Below are positions 50,488 to 58,507 of a stretch of DNA of 64,000 nt, piece after piece. The notes beneath the pieces are model-generated. The model was not told the DNA's origin and did no database searches. It saw only the letters and a program-made list of their open reading frames with translations. Source of the stretch: Pasteurella sp030783905 (GTDB lineage: Bacteria > Pseudomonadota > Gammaproteobacteria > Enterobacterales > Pasteurellaceae); contig CP182107.1 of the NCBI GenBank assembly GCA_051122655.1, forward strand, positions 744,001 through 808,000, given 5' to 3'. Position numbers and translations under genes: made by a program. Positions within the stretch are counted from its first letter, which is position 1; each line of letters opens with the position of its first letter.

Positions 50488-50973
50488 CTAAACCCAGAAA
50501 CGCAAAATAAAAATCACCAATACCGCATAAATCGCGGCCAATACATCATCTAACATGATGCCAAAGCCACTTTCTAATTTATGATCAAAATAGCGAATAG
50601 GATAAGGCTTGAGAATATCAAAAAAACGAAACAGAACAAATGCGGTCAGACACCAGAAAGGCGATAAGTTGGGTAATGCGAGTAAGACAAGGAAAATCCC
50701 TACAATTTCATCCCAAACAATCGCACCGTGATCATGCACTCCCATATCCTCTGCGGTTTTCTGGCAAAGATAACACCCTAGGGCGAAACAAAGTGCGGTA
50801 ACAAGAAAGAAAAAACTGAGGGTTAAATACTGCAATAATCCCCATCCAAGCATTAAACCGACCATACTTCCCCATGTACCTGGTGCAAGACGAATCAGCC
50901 CTGAACCAAACCCTAATGCAAGAAAATGGATAGGATTACTTAATTTAAGCCGTTGAAGAGGGGGTTTTATCAT
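50488..50973 (-). CDS. pgpA: Phosphatidylglycerophosphatase A
   Basis: A 161-residue inner-membrane phosphatase (E. coli PgpA about 170) that makes phosphatidylglycerol from its phosphate. The family pattern GSGLIRLAPGTWGSMVGL (about 24-41), the acidic stretch IVWDEIVGIFL (about 84-94) and FRFFDILKPYPIRYFD with LDDVLAAIYA are visible, holding the metal and phosphate ligands. ATG at 50973, 9 bp after the thiL stop. The order nusB-thiL-pgpA is the E. coli one. An uptake core lies inside. Confidence 0.95.
   Translation of the reverse strand: MIKPPLQRLKLSNPIHFLALGFGSGLIRLAPGTWGSMVGLMLGWGLLQYLTLSFFFLVTALCFALGCYLCQKTAEDMGVHDHGAIVWDEIVGIFLVLLALPNLSPFWCLTAFVLFRFFDILKPYPIRYFDHKLESGFGIMLDDVLAAIYAVLVIFILRFWV
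50791..50799 (+). repeat. DNA uptake signal sequence core
   Basis: Exact AAGTGCGGT within pgpA. Confidence 0.85.
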
Positions 50974-50982
50974 AGACTCATC

Positions 50983-51975
50983 TTATTTAAAATGATCAAA
51001 ACCAGATTGCAGTGTAATATCAATCGGATTGCCATTACGTTGAAATTTAATACGTTTTTTATTCTGTGGACTAATCGCGCGCACTTGTCCAACACAAGTA
51101 TAATCCACACCAATATAAGCCAAAGCACGTTCTAACTTCGCTTTATTGCTGTCAGATACCGTAAAACAAAGCTCATAGTCCTCACCGCCAGTTAAAGCAA
51201 AGGTTTCAGCTTGTTCATGACCAAAGACATTCACTAAAGAAGCAGAAAGCGGTAATTTATCTAGCTCAATGACGGCACCACATTGACTACGTGTAAGAAT
51301 ATGATCTAAATCAGCAAGAAAACCATCCGAGATATCAATCGCCGCATTGGCTAAAGCGGATACCGCTAATTCCAAGCCAAGTAACACACGCGGTGTTGGG
51401 CGAAGATGACGTTGGATAAGAAATTCATGATCTGAGTGAAGTACCGCCTGCTGGTTTAACAATAAAGCTAAACCGCCCGCACTGTCACCTAAGGTACCAG
51501 AAACATAGATCCAGTCCCCCACATTTGCATTATGGCGACACAAGCCTTTGTCTTTCGGTATAATGCCATGTGCAGTTATCGTTACAGACAAGGGACCTTT
51601 CGTGGTATCCCCACCAATTAAATCTACATTATAGTGATCTAACACATCAAAAAAACTTTGACTAAAATCACTCAACCATTGTGTATCCACTTCCGGCAAG
51701 GTCAACGCAAGAGAAACCCAAGCCGGTTCCGCCCCCATCGCCGCTAGATCACTCAAATTTGTAACGGCCGCCTTATAAGCTAAATCTGCCGCACTGATAC
51801 TCGGTAAAAAATGCGTATTTTCTACCATGGTATCCGTTGTAATGACTAGACGTTGGTTTTGACGTAATTCAGTAATGGCACAATCATCGCCAATAGACAG
51901 AATCACATCTTTACGCGCAGTGCGTTTTGACGCGGTGAAATAACCTTGAATTATGTCAAATTCGCCGTGACTCAT
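50983..51975 (-). CDS. thiL: Thiamine-monophosphate kinase
   Basis: A 330-residue enzyme (E. coli 325) that phosphorylates thiamine phosphate to the active diphosphate. The PurM-like fold is recognised by ILSIGDDCAITEL (about 25-37), VITTDTMVENTHFL, AVTNLSDLAAMGAEP and LIGGDTTKGPLSVT. The acidic and Gly-rich parts bind ATP and magnesium. ATG at 51975, 16 bp after nusB. No thiamine riboswitch is seen nearby, as expected because it is transcribed with ribH and nusB. Confidence 0.96.
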   Translation of the reverse strand: MSHGEFDIIQGYFTASKRTARKDVILSIGDDCAITELRQNQRLVITTDTMVENTHFLPSISAADLAYKAAVTNLSDLAAMGAEPAWVSLALTLPEVDTQWLSDFSQSFFDVLDHYNVDLIGGDTTKGPLSVTITAHGIIPKDKGLCRHNANVGDWIYVSGTLGDSAGGLALLLNQQAVLHSDHEFLIQRHLRPTPRVLLGLELAVSALANAAIDISDGFLADLDHILTRSQCGAVIELDKLPLSASLVNVFGHEQAETFALTGGEDYELCFTVSDSNKAKLERALAYIGVDYTCVGQVRAISPQNKKRIKFQRNGNPIDITLQSGFDHFK

Positions 51976-51991
51976 TCATCACCTATGCTTC

Positions 51992-52426
51992 TTATTTGCG
52001 TGATAACACCGGTGCGACTTTATCTAATACGCCATTAACATATTTATGACTGTCTTCTGCACCAAATACTTTCGCCACTTCAATGGCTTCATTAATGACG
52101 ACTTTATAAGGGACGTCTAACTCAAATTTCAGCTCATAGACCGCAAGACGTAAAATCGCTTTTTCAATCGGATCAAGTTCACTGACCTCACGATCCAAAT
52201 ATGGCATCATAATCTGATCGACGGTCTCCACATTTTCTACCGTTTGACGGAAAAGGCGACGGAAATAAGCTGTATCGACACCTTTTAAATCCTGTTCTGC
52301 CATAAAATTAAGCTCAATTTCCGCTGGGGAATTTTGTGACACATACCAAGAATATAACGCTTGTACTGCACATTCTCTCGCACGACGACGTGGCGAGACT
52401 TTTTTCTCATGTTTTTGTTCTGTCAT
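51992..52426 (-). CDS. nusB: Transcription antitermination protein NusB
   Basis: A 144-residue all-helical protein (E. coli 139) that, with NusE, binds boxA in rRNA leaders and prevents early termination. The pattern SPRRRARECAVQALYSWYVS at the start, the LDPIEKAILRLAVYEL-like helix and KVVINEAIEVAKVFGAEDSHKYVNGVLD (in parts) are diagnostic. ATG at 52426, 5 bp after ribH. Confidence 0.96.
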   Translation of the reverse strand: MTEQKHEKKVSPRRRARECAVQALYSWYVSQNSPAEIELNFMAEQDLKGVDTAYFRRLFRQTVENVETVDQIMMPYLDREVSELDPIEKAILRLAVYELKFELDVPYKVVINEAIEVAKVFGAEDSHKYVNGVLDKVAPVLSRK

Positions 52427-52431
52427 CTGAA

Positions 52432-52905
52432 TTACGCTGCGTCAATTTGCGCTAATAAATTTACCATTTCTAAAGCCACTAACGCCGCTTCTGCCCCTTT
52501 ATTACCTGCTTTTGTCCCTGCACGCTCAATCGCTTGCTCAATGTTTTCTGTGGTCAATACGCCAAACGCGACTGGAATCTCTGCGCTCATTGCGACTTGA
52601 CCTAATCCACTGCTAGCTTCACCAGCCACATACTCAAAATGTGCAGTGCCACCACGAATCACTGTCCCTAACGCCACAATCCCGTCGTATTTTTTGCTTT
52701 CTGCTAAACGGCGAGCGACTAACGGCAATTCATAAGCACCTGGTACACGCACTAAGGTGATATTTTCCTCTTTGACTTGACCAAGACGTTTTAACGCATC
52801 TAACGCCCCTTCCAGTAAACTTTCATTAATGAAGCTATTAAAGCGCGCAATGACGACGGCAATTTTGGCATTGGGTGCCGCTACGGCACCTTCTAATACT
52901 TTCAT
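52432..52905 (-). CDS. ribH: 6,7-dimethyl-8-ribityllumazine synthase
   Basis: A 157-residue enzyme (E. coli RibE 156) that forms lumazine, the penultimate riboflavin precursor. Visible: IAVVIARFNSFINESLLEGA (about 16-35), VPGAYELPLVARRL (about 54-67) and the catalytic loop VIRGGTAHFEYVAGE with its His near 89. ATG at 52905. It begins the ribH-nusB-thiL-pgpA operon. I looked for an FMN riboswitch upstream and saw none. Confidence 0.96.
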   Translation of the reverse strand: MKVLEGAVAAPNAKIAVVIARFNSFINESLLEGALDALKRLGQVKEENITLVRVPGAYELPLVARRLAESKKYDGIVALGTVIRGGTAHFEYVAGEASSGLGQVAMSAEIPVAFGVLTTENIEQAIERAGTKAGNKGAEAALVALEMVNLLAQIDAA

Positions 52906-53018
52906 ATTCTTTCCTAATCTAAAATTAATGGGTAAAATCGGTTGCGAATTTTAGCATAAAATTTTTCTTCGTTCAGTAGTTATCTTTCTACTGAGCGTCA
53001 TCCTATTTAAACCGCGAC

Positions 53019-53055
53019 TGTAAAATAATAATAACACTGTAAAAAAATAGTTACA
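53019..53055 (+). promoter_or_regulatory. Tandem TyrR-like boxes upstream of tyrP
   Basis: TGTAAA-N6-GTTACA (53038-53055) matches TyrR consensus TGTAAA-N6-TTTACA at 11 of 12 positions. TGTAAA-N6-ATAACA (53019-53036) is weaker, 10 or fewer. They are one base apart, as for E. coli tyrP. They end 64 bp before the tyrP ATG, so aromatic amino acids acting on TyrR should control transport. Confidence 0.72.
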
Positions 53056-53119
53056 TTCAGTGTTTTTTTCCGTTAGAATGCGGTTTGTTTATTCATTTAC
53101 GTTTTTTTGAGAGTTATTT

Positions 53120-54331
53120 ATGAAAAATAAAACCTTTGGAAGCGCATTATTAGTTGCTGGAACCACGATTGGCGCCGGCATGCTTGCTATGCCATTAACC
53201 TCAGCCGAAATGGGCTTTACTTATACCTTAATTCTATTATTTATCCTATGGGGACTGCTCTCTTTTAGTGCGTTACTTTTTGTTGAAGTTTACCAAAAAG
53301 CAGAAACTAAAAATGCGGGAATTGCCAGCCTAGCGGAACAATATTTTGGCTTACCGGGTCGTATTCTCGCCACCCTGTCACTTGTGATTTTTATGTACGC
53401 CATTTTATCAGCCTATGTCACAGGAGGTGGGTCACTCTTAGCTGGTGTGCTTCCCTTCTTAGGTGAACATGCCACACCAATTTCTATCGTCTCTTTCACG
53501 ATTGTACTTGGCGTCTTTATTGTGATCAGTACAGGGGCAGTCGATATGCTCACCCGTTTGTTATTCATGATAAAGTTAGTCGCTTTTGTGTTTGTGTTAT
53601 TGATGATGTTGCCTTTAATTAATGGTGATAACTTACTCGCGATGCCATTAAAAGATTTTTTAATTATTTCCGCCAGTCCAGTGTTTTTTACCTCATTTGG
53701 TTTCCATGTCATCATTCCAAGTATTAACAGTTACTTAGACGGCAATATTCGTCGTTTACGTATTGCGATTATTACAGGTACCGCAATTCCGTTAGTGGCT
53801 TACATTATTTGGCAATTAGCTACCCATGGGGTGTTCCCACAAGCGCAATTCGTGCAAATTTTAAACACCGATCCGACTCTAAATGGCTTAATCACCGCCA
53901 CTTATCAAGCCACTGAAAGTGCTATTATCAGCCATGCTATGCGTTTATTCTTTACCTTAGCATTGATTACCTCTTTCTTAGGTGTCGCCTTGTCTTTATT
54001 TGACTGCTTATACGACTTACTTAAACGCGTGAACATAAAAACAAACCGTGTGTCATTAGGTTTACTCACGTTCTTACCACCATTGATTTTTGCCCTGTTC
54101 TATCCTGAAGGCTTCGTCATGGCATTAGGTTATGCGGGTCAAATGTTTACTTTTTACGGTTTAGTATTGCCAGTCGGCATGGCGTGGCGTGCTAGAAAAC
54201 GTTATCCTGATTTACCATATCGTGTCATGGGGGGTAACGTCACTTTATTCGGTGCCTTAATCTTAGGTATCTTGATTATGAATGTACCTTTCTTAATCAA
54301 AGCGGGTTATCTGCCTGCTGTCATTGGTTAA
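53120..54331 (+). CDS. tyrP: Tyrosine-specific (aromatic amino acid) transport protein
   Basis: A 403-residue inner-membrane protein (E. coli TyrP 403) with about 11 helices, of the HAAAP family of proton-driven aromatic amino acid importers. The signature GSALLVAGTTIGAGMLAMPL (about 6-25) is complete, and FTSFGFHVIIPSINSYL marks the mid-protein. GAGAG precedes the ATG at 53120. TyrR-like boxes upstream support tyrosine over tryptophan as substrate. It ends at a terminator shared with the convergent nitroreductase gene. Confidence 0.92.
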   Translation: MKNKTFGSALLVAGTTIGAGMLAMPLTSAEMGFTYTLILLFILWGLLSFSALLFVEVYQKAETKNAGIASLAEQYFGLPGRILATLSLVIFMYAILSAYVTGGGSLLAGVLPFLGEHATPISIVSFTIVLGVFIVISTGAVDMLTRLLFMIKLVAFVFVLLMMLPLINGDNLLAMPLKDFLIISASPVFFTSFGFHVIIPSINSYLDGNIRRLRIAIITGTAIPLVAYIIWQLATHGVFPQAQFVQILNTDPTLNGLITATYQATESAIISHAMRLFFTLALITSFLGVALSLFDCLYDLLKRVNIKTNRVSLGLLTFLPPLIFALFYPEGFVMALGYAGQMFTFYGLVLPVGMAWRARKRYPDLPYRVMGGNVTLFGALILGILIMNVPFLIKAGYLPAVIG

Positions 54332-54345
54332 TCCACTACAACATA

Positions 54346-54373
54346 AAAAGGCGAACTCAATCGTTCGCCTTTT
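54346..54373. terminator. Bidirectional terminator, tyrP/nitroreductase
   Basis: Arms AAAAGGCGAAC and GTTCGCCTTTT around TCAATC between convergent genes. Confidence 0.8.
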
Positions 54374-54376
54374 CGC

Positions 54377-55039
54377 TTATTTAAGCCATGTAGTGATGTC
54401 CGTTAACGGCTTGCGTGATTTTTGTTTCACCTCTTTCGCCCGATAACCAAATGTTACCGCAACAGACACCCCATATTCATTCGGATCAAATGCCCCTGCT
54501 TGACTAAGGATCTGATTCACGGCGTGATAGTCAAAACCTTCTACTGGGCAAGAATCAATACCTATCATCGCAGCCCCCGTCATCATGTTGGCGAGAGCAA
54601 TATAGGTTTGTTTACAAGCCCAATCAAATAAAGCCCGTTCATTGTCTAGAACTTGAATATCATCACGCTGAAAACGTTCATAAATCGCCAATGCTTTTTG
54701 CATTTGTATGTCTGTCAATCCTCGTTTCGCGAGAATATCTTGGAAATAAGGCGAATCATAACGAGCATGTTTTTTTGCTAAAATAAAAACAAGGTAACTG
54801 GCGTCATCTAATTGTGTTTGCATTCCCCAACTAACTGCTTTTAATTGTTCACGTAACTGACGATCTTGTACCACCAAAAAATGCCATGGTTCTGACCCAA
54901 CGGAACTCGGCGACAAACGACCTAACTCAAGAATATAGCGAAAATCGTCCTCACTGACTTTTTTATGGGGATCATAACGGCGTATTGCACTACGAAAATG
55001 AAATGCATTAAGGACTTGTTGTTTTGTGTCTTGGTTCAT
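54377..55039 (-). CDS. NAD(P)H-dependent nitroreductase-family oxidoreductase
   Basis: A 220-residue FMN enzyme of the NfsB-like group. Visible are FHFRSAIRRYDP (about 13-24) with the FMN-phosphate Arg/Ser set, LGRLSPSSVGSEPWHFLVV (about 35-53), and the C-terminal VAVTFGYRAKE. In the middle, ALANMMTGAAMIGIDSCPVEGF is typical of the group (seen in parts). The usual role is reduction of nitroaromatics or quinones; the physiological substrate is unknown. ATG at 55039. It stands alone on the minus strand. Confidence 0.87.
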   Translation of the reverse strand: MNQDTKQQVLNAFHFRSAIRRYDPHKKVSEDDFRYILELGRLSPSSVGSEPWHFLVVQDRQLREQLKAVSWGMQTQLDDASYLVFILAKKHARYDSPYFQDILAKRGLTDIQMQKALAIYERFQRDDIQVLDNERALFDWACKQTYIALANMMTGAAMIGIDSCPVEGFDYHAVNQILSQAGAFDPNEYGVSVAVTFGYRAKEVKQKSRKPLTDITTWLK

Positions 55040-55174
55040 GATATGACTCCTTCATCAATAACCCAAAAAAGCGTACAAACAGACAGCACGCAAATAAAAA
55101 AAGTAGGTACTATCATAACATGCTTCCCTTTCACATACCGCACTCTTACTTCGCTTAAAATTTTTCATTTCATC

Positions 55175-55201
55175 GAACATTTCTTTATTTTCTTTGTCTT
55201 A
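55175..55201 (+). promoter_or_regulatory. Possible sigma-E promoter of degQ/htrA
   Basis: GAACAT (55175-55180), a 16-bp spacer and TCTTA (55197-55201) resemble the sigma-E pattern GAACTT-N16-TCTGA at 5 of 6 and 4 of 5 positions. It lies about 62 bp before the ATG. HtrA-type genes are often under sigma-E. Confidence 0.4.
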
Positions 55202-55262
55202 TGTGATACCTAAATCACTTGACTCGGTTTAGTATGTTTGAAATTTATTGGAGAAAATAACA

Positions 55263-56642
55263 ATGAGAAAAAAAAATTTTCTATTGACAAGTATTGCACT
55301 CGGATTAAGCATCTTATCGACGCCAGTGATCAGTCAAGCGTCTTTACCCACTTATATTGACGGTCAGCAAGTCCCTAGCCTAGCGCCGATGTTAGAAAAA
55401 GTCTTACCTGCGGTGGTATCGATCGCTGTAGAAGGGAAAGCAAAAAATACAGGTCCGTCACAATTTCAGGGCATACCAGAAGAATTCCGTTTTTTCTTTG
55501 GTCCCGATATTTTCAATGACCGTGCTCCTCGTAACTTCCGTGGGATTGGTTCTGGTGTCATCATTAACGCCGAAAAAGGTTATGTGTTAACTAATAATCA
55601 CGTCATTGATAGTGCAGATAAGATCACGGTGCAACTACAAGATGGCCGTGAGTTAAGTGCAAAAGTCATTGGCACCGATGAATTATCCGATGTCGCACTG
55701 ATTCAAATTGAAAAACCGAAAAATTTAACCGCACTGACCATTGCGGATTCCGATAAACTCCGCGTAGGCGATTTTACGGTGGCCATCGGAAACCCGTTTG
55801 GATTAGGTCAAACCGTCACCTCGGGTATTGTGTCTGCCTTAGGCCGTTCAACAGGCTCAGATAGTGGCACCTATGAAAATTACATTCAAACGGATGCCGC
55901 AGTAAACCGTGGCAACTCAGGTGGTCCTTTAATCAATCTACAAGGAGAATTAATTGGTATTAATACTGCGATTATTTCACCAAGTGGGGGAAATGCGGGT
56001 ATTGCTTTTGCGATCCCAAGTAATATGGCGAATAACTTAGTACAACAAATTTTAGAGTTTGGTGAAGTACGCCGTGGCATGCTAGGCATTAAAGGGGGCG
56101 AACTCAACGCGGATTTAGCCAAAGCGTTTGATATCGAAGCGCAACAAGGCGCGTTTGTGAGTGAAGTGCTACCTAATTCCGCAGCAGAAAAAGCGGGGTT
56201 AAAAGCAGGTGACGTCATTGTGGCGATGAATGGTCAAAAAATTTCCAGTTTTGCTGAAATGCGCGCCAAGATCGCGACATCAGGTGCGGGGAAAGAAATT
56301 GCGTTAACCTATTTACGTGACGGTAAAACACTTCAAACAAAAGTAACACTGCAATCAGACGATCAAACTCAAGCCGATGCAAGCCACTTATTACCTACGT
56401 TATCTGGGGCTGAGATGAGCAATCATGATGATAAAGGCGTCAAAGGCGTAATCATCACAAGTGTGACACCGAAATCCCTTGCTGAACAACGTGGCTTGAA
56501 AAAAGGCGATATTATCATTGGGGTTAACCGTCAGACTGTGGAAAATTTAGGTCAATTGCGTAAAATCTTAGATGCCAAACCTTCGGCAATTGCATTAAAT
56601 ATTGTGCGTGGGAATACTAACTTCTATCTTCTTATCCAATAA
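55263..56642 (+). CDS. degQ: Periplasmic serine endoprotease, DegQ/HtrA family
   Basis: About 459 residues (E. coli DegQ 455, DegP 474). It degrades or chaperones misfolded envelope proteins. A signal peptide ends near STPVISQAS. The chymotrypsin-like triad is His in TNNHVIDS (about 113), Asp in DELSDVAL (about 143) and Ser in RGNSGGPL (about 219). Two PDZ domains follow (about 265-355 and 370-455). The loop after the N-terminus is short, closer to DegQ than DegP. I start at the ATG at 55263, with GGAG upstream; an in-frame upstream start at 55248 is not family sequence. Confidence 0.9.
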   Translation: MRKKNFLLTSIALGLSILSTPVISQASLPTYIDGQQVPSLAPMLEKVLPAVVSIAVEGKAKNTGPSQFQGIPEEFRFFFGPDIFNDRAPRNFRGIGSGVIINAEKGYVLTNNHVIDSADKITVQLQDGRELSAKVIGTDELSDVALIQIEKPKNLTALTIADSDKLRVGDFTVAIGNPFGLGQTVTSGIVSALGRSTGSDSGTYENYIQTDAAVNRGNSGGPLINLQGELIGINTAIISPSGGNAGIAFAIPSNMANNLVQQILEFGEVRRGMLGIKGGELNADLAKAFDIEAQQGAFVSEVLPNSAAEKAGLKAGDVIVAMNGQKISSFAEMRAKIATSGAGKEIALTYLRDGKTLQTKVTLQSDDQTQADASHLLPTLSGAEMSNHDDKGVKGVIITSVTPKSLAEQRGLKKGDIIIGVNRQTVENLGQLRKILDAKPSAIALNIVRGNTNFYLLIQ

Positions 56643-56663
56643 CCATTCACTCAAAATAAATAA

Positions 56664-56690
56664 GGGGATACACAATGTATCCCCCTCTAT
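56664..56690 (+). terminator. Terminator after degQ
   Basis: Arms GGGGATACA and TGTATCCCC around CAA, then CTCTATTTTA. Confidence 0.75.
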
Positions 56691-56723
56691 TTTACGGTAT
56701 GAAAAAAGGTATCACATGTTTGA

Positions 56724-58154
56724 TTAATATCCCATTCCTAAGAAAAAGAGTACAACCATCATCAAGACTTGTTCTTCAGGAATAGGTTGTCCATTTAACT
56801 TAAGTGCATTGTTTTCTAGTAACAAACCTAAATTAATCGTTTTTTCATTCTCAACAAAAACGCCCTGAGTAATTGCCTCTGCAAATGATTCCTCCACGAT
56901 TTGTGCCGCAGTTAACATGGCTTCTTCTTTGCTTTTACCTTGTGCTTCTTCTGTCATTGCGACTAGCTTAATCATCGCATCTTTACTTAAATCGACATTC
57001 ACCGTAAGTTGTTTAAAGAGCGATAGAACGTTACCACCTTGCTCTAACATATCAATATCACCATTTGCGATTTCGACCACTAGATTCGCTTTCAACTCAC
57101 CGCTATCTGTTGTGAGTTTGAGTGGGTCAATCTGTAATAGTGGCTGATTCTTCAAAATAGTTTTTGCTAAGGCTTGGACTTGATCATCTGGTAATGTCTC
57201 ATATTCTGCGGTGTTTTCCACTAGATTTAAAAGGGTATTCATCGTATTCCCTTCAACATGTGCTAATTTTACTCCAGCATGAAACTCGCCAATAGATTTG
57301 CCATTAACTAACATTTCTGGCGCTTTAGTTAACATGTTATAGTCAACAAAAGCATCGTTCTTTTGAGTATTAATATCCATTGACATGTTTCGGTATTCAA
57401 TATTAAAGTCTCTCATGTCTTGCTCAGAGAGCGATAGACGGAAACTATCCACTTCCATGGTTTGTTTACCTAATGGGATATGTTGCCACTCAGAGGGTTT
57501 TAAATCACTTTTTGCTTTAATATTATTCAATTCAACCGATGTTTTAGTGGCATTCTCATCATTCTCAAATAAGAATTTCAATCCTTCAATATTTGCTTCA
57601 GATTGCCCTACTCCTTCAGCGGTAAGTTTGTCAAAATTAGCCTCAATGCCTTTCCAGACGATATCTACATCACTGAGATTTAATTTCGCTGGCGCAATTT
57701 TAGCCTGACCAGTCAACGTAGAGTCATAACCAACTTTAATTTGACTTTCAAAAGGATTTTGCCCTTGTGCATAATCAAACCACGCTTGGGTTTCTTCATT
57801 TTTGACAATGCGATCATGGGTCGAAAATAAAATAGGCGAGAAATCAAAATGCTTAATACGATCTAATGGGAACGGTCCATGATATACCGTACTTTCAAAA
57901 GGAATTTTGAAACTCATATCAGGAAAGGCAGCAACAAAATCATAAGTGACATGGGAACTAAAAATGCCTCGTTCAATTTTTAAATTGTCAAACTTCGCTT
58001 CGCTCCCTGGTTTTACTCCTACAAACTTCGCATTAATTAAATCTAAACGTTGTTGTGCGGTGTCTTCGACTGATTTTCCGGTATACCATGCACTCCCCGT
58101 CCAAACAGCCCCTAACGCAACAATAACACCTAATGCAACTAATGATTTTTTCAT
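56724..58154 (-). CDS. YdgA-like DUF945 family protein
   Basis: A 476-residue protein (E. coli YdgA 502). A signal peptide or anchor is at the N-terminus (SLVALGVIVALGAVWTGSAW), followed by GKSVEDTAQQRLDLIN and the family start FDNLKIERGIFSSHVTYDF. The rest is a beta-rich, mostly polar periplasmic domain with repeated strand pairs. YdgA is an inner-membrane-associated protein of unclear function; roles in swarming signals or envelope maintenance have been suggested. ATG at 58154. It converges with degQ. Confidence 0.85.
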   Translation of the reverse strand: MKKSLVALGVIVALGAVWTGSAWYTGKSVEDTAQQRLDLINAKFVGVKPGSEAKFDNLKIERGIFSSHVTYDFVAAFPDMSFKIPFESTVYHGPFPLDRIKHFDFSPILFSTHDRIVKNEETQAWFDYAQGQNPFESQIKVGYDSTLTGQAKIAPAKLNLSDVDIVWKGIEANFDKLTAEGVGQSEANIEGLKFLFENDENATKTSVELNNIKAKSDLKPSEWQHIPLGKQTMEVDSFRLSLSEQDMRDFNIEYRNMSMDINTQKNDAFVDYNMLTKAPEMLVNGKSIGEFHAGVKLAHVEGNTMNTLLNLVENTAEYETLPDDQVQALAKTILKNQPLLQIDPLKLTTDSGELKANLVVEIANGDIDMLEQGGNVLSLFKQLTVNVDLSKDAMIKLVAMTEEAQGKSKEEAMLTAAQIVEESFAEAITQGVFVENEKTINLGLLLENNALKLNGQPIPEEQVLMMVVLFFLGMGY

Positions 58155-58296
58155 AAATAAATTTCCTAAATTAAAGATGTGATGAAAGTTTTAATTTACC
58201 ATAAATCTAAGTTGTATAAAATATATTCTTTTCTAACAATTTATTTAGGTAAACAGATTGCTCCGCTTATTTCCTTAAATAAATTTTCCATTTCCT

Positions 58297-58323
58297 CTTG
58301 AACTTTCACTTTTTACCCCTATT
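58297..58323 (+). promoter_or_regulatory. Candidate sigma-32 promoter P1 of dnaK
   Basis: CTTGAAC (58297-58303), 12-bp spacer, CCCCTATT (58316-58323), against the consensus CTTGAAA-N13-CCCCATNT. The four C in the -10 make this the better of two candidates. Confidence 0.55.
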
Positions 58324-58415
58324 TACAACAACGACAAGCGAAGTTAACAACGTTGTGCTTTCTCACAACGGAACGAATAAACGCCATGATGAAATTCAAA
58401 AAAATTTATTTTATC

Positions 58416-58443
58416 ACTTGAAATATGAAATTTCGTCCTTACT
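58416..58443 (+). promoter_or_regulatory. Candidate sigma-32 promoter P2 of dnaK
   Basis: Perfect -35 CTTGAAA (58416-58422), 13-bp spacer, weak -10 CCTTACTT (58436-58443), 64 bp before the dnaK ATG. Confidence 0.4.
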
Positions 58444-58507
58444 TTGAGAAAGCAAATCGAATGATTAACCAGTAACGAATTTACAAGTTTATTTTAGGAG
58501 AAACAAA

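Larger units (their letters stand above)
58155..58507. other. Upstream region of dnaK
   Basis: This 353-bp gene-free stretch is shared by the divergent ydgA-like gene and dnaK. It holds two heat-shock promoter candidates and a hairpin CGTTGTG-CTTTCT-CACAACG at 58351-58370 that would lie in the leader of the upstream transcript. Confidence 0.6.

Noticed and set aside
52906..53018. Possible FMN riboswitch before ribH
   Set aside because: No conserved RFN core or long leader is visible; the region is short and AT-rich.
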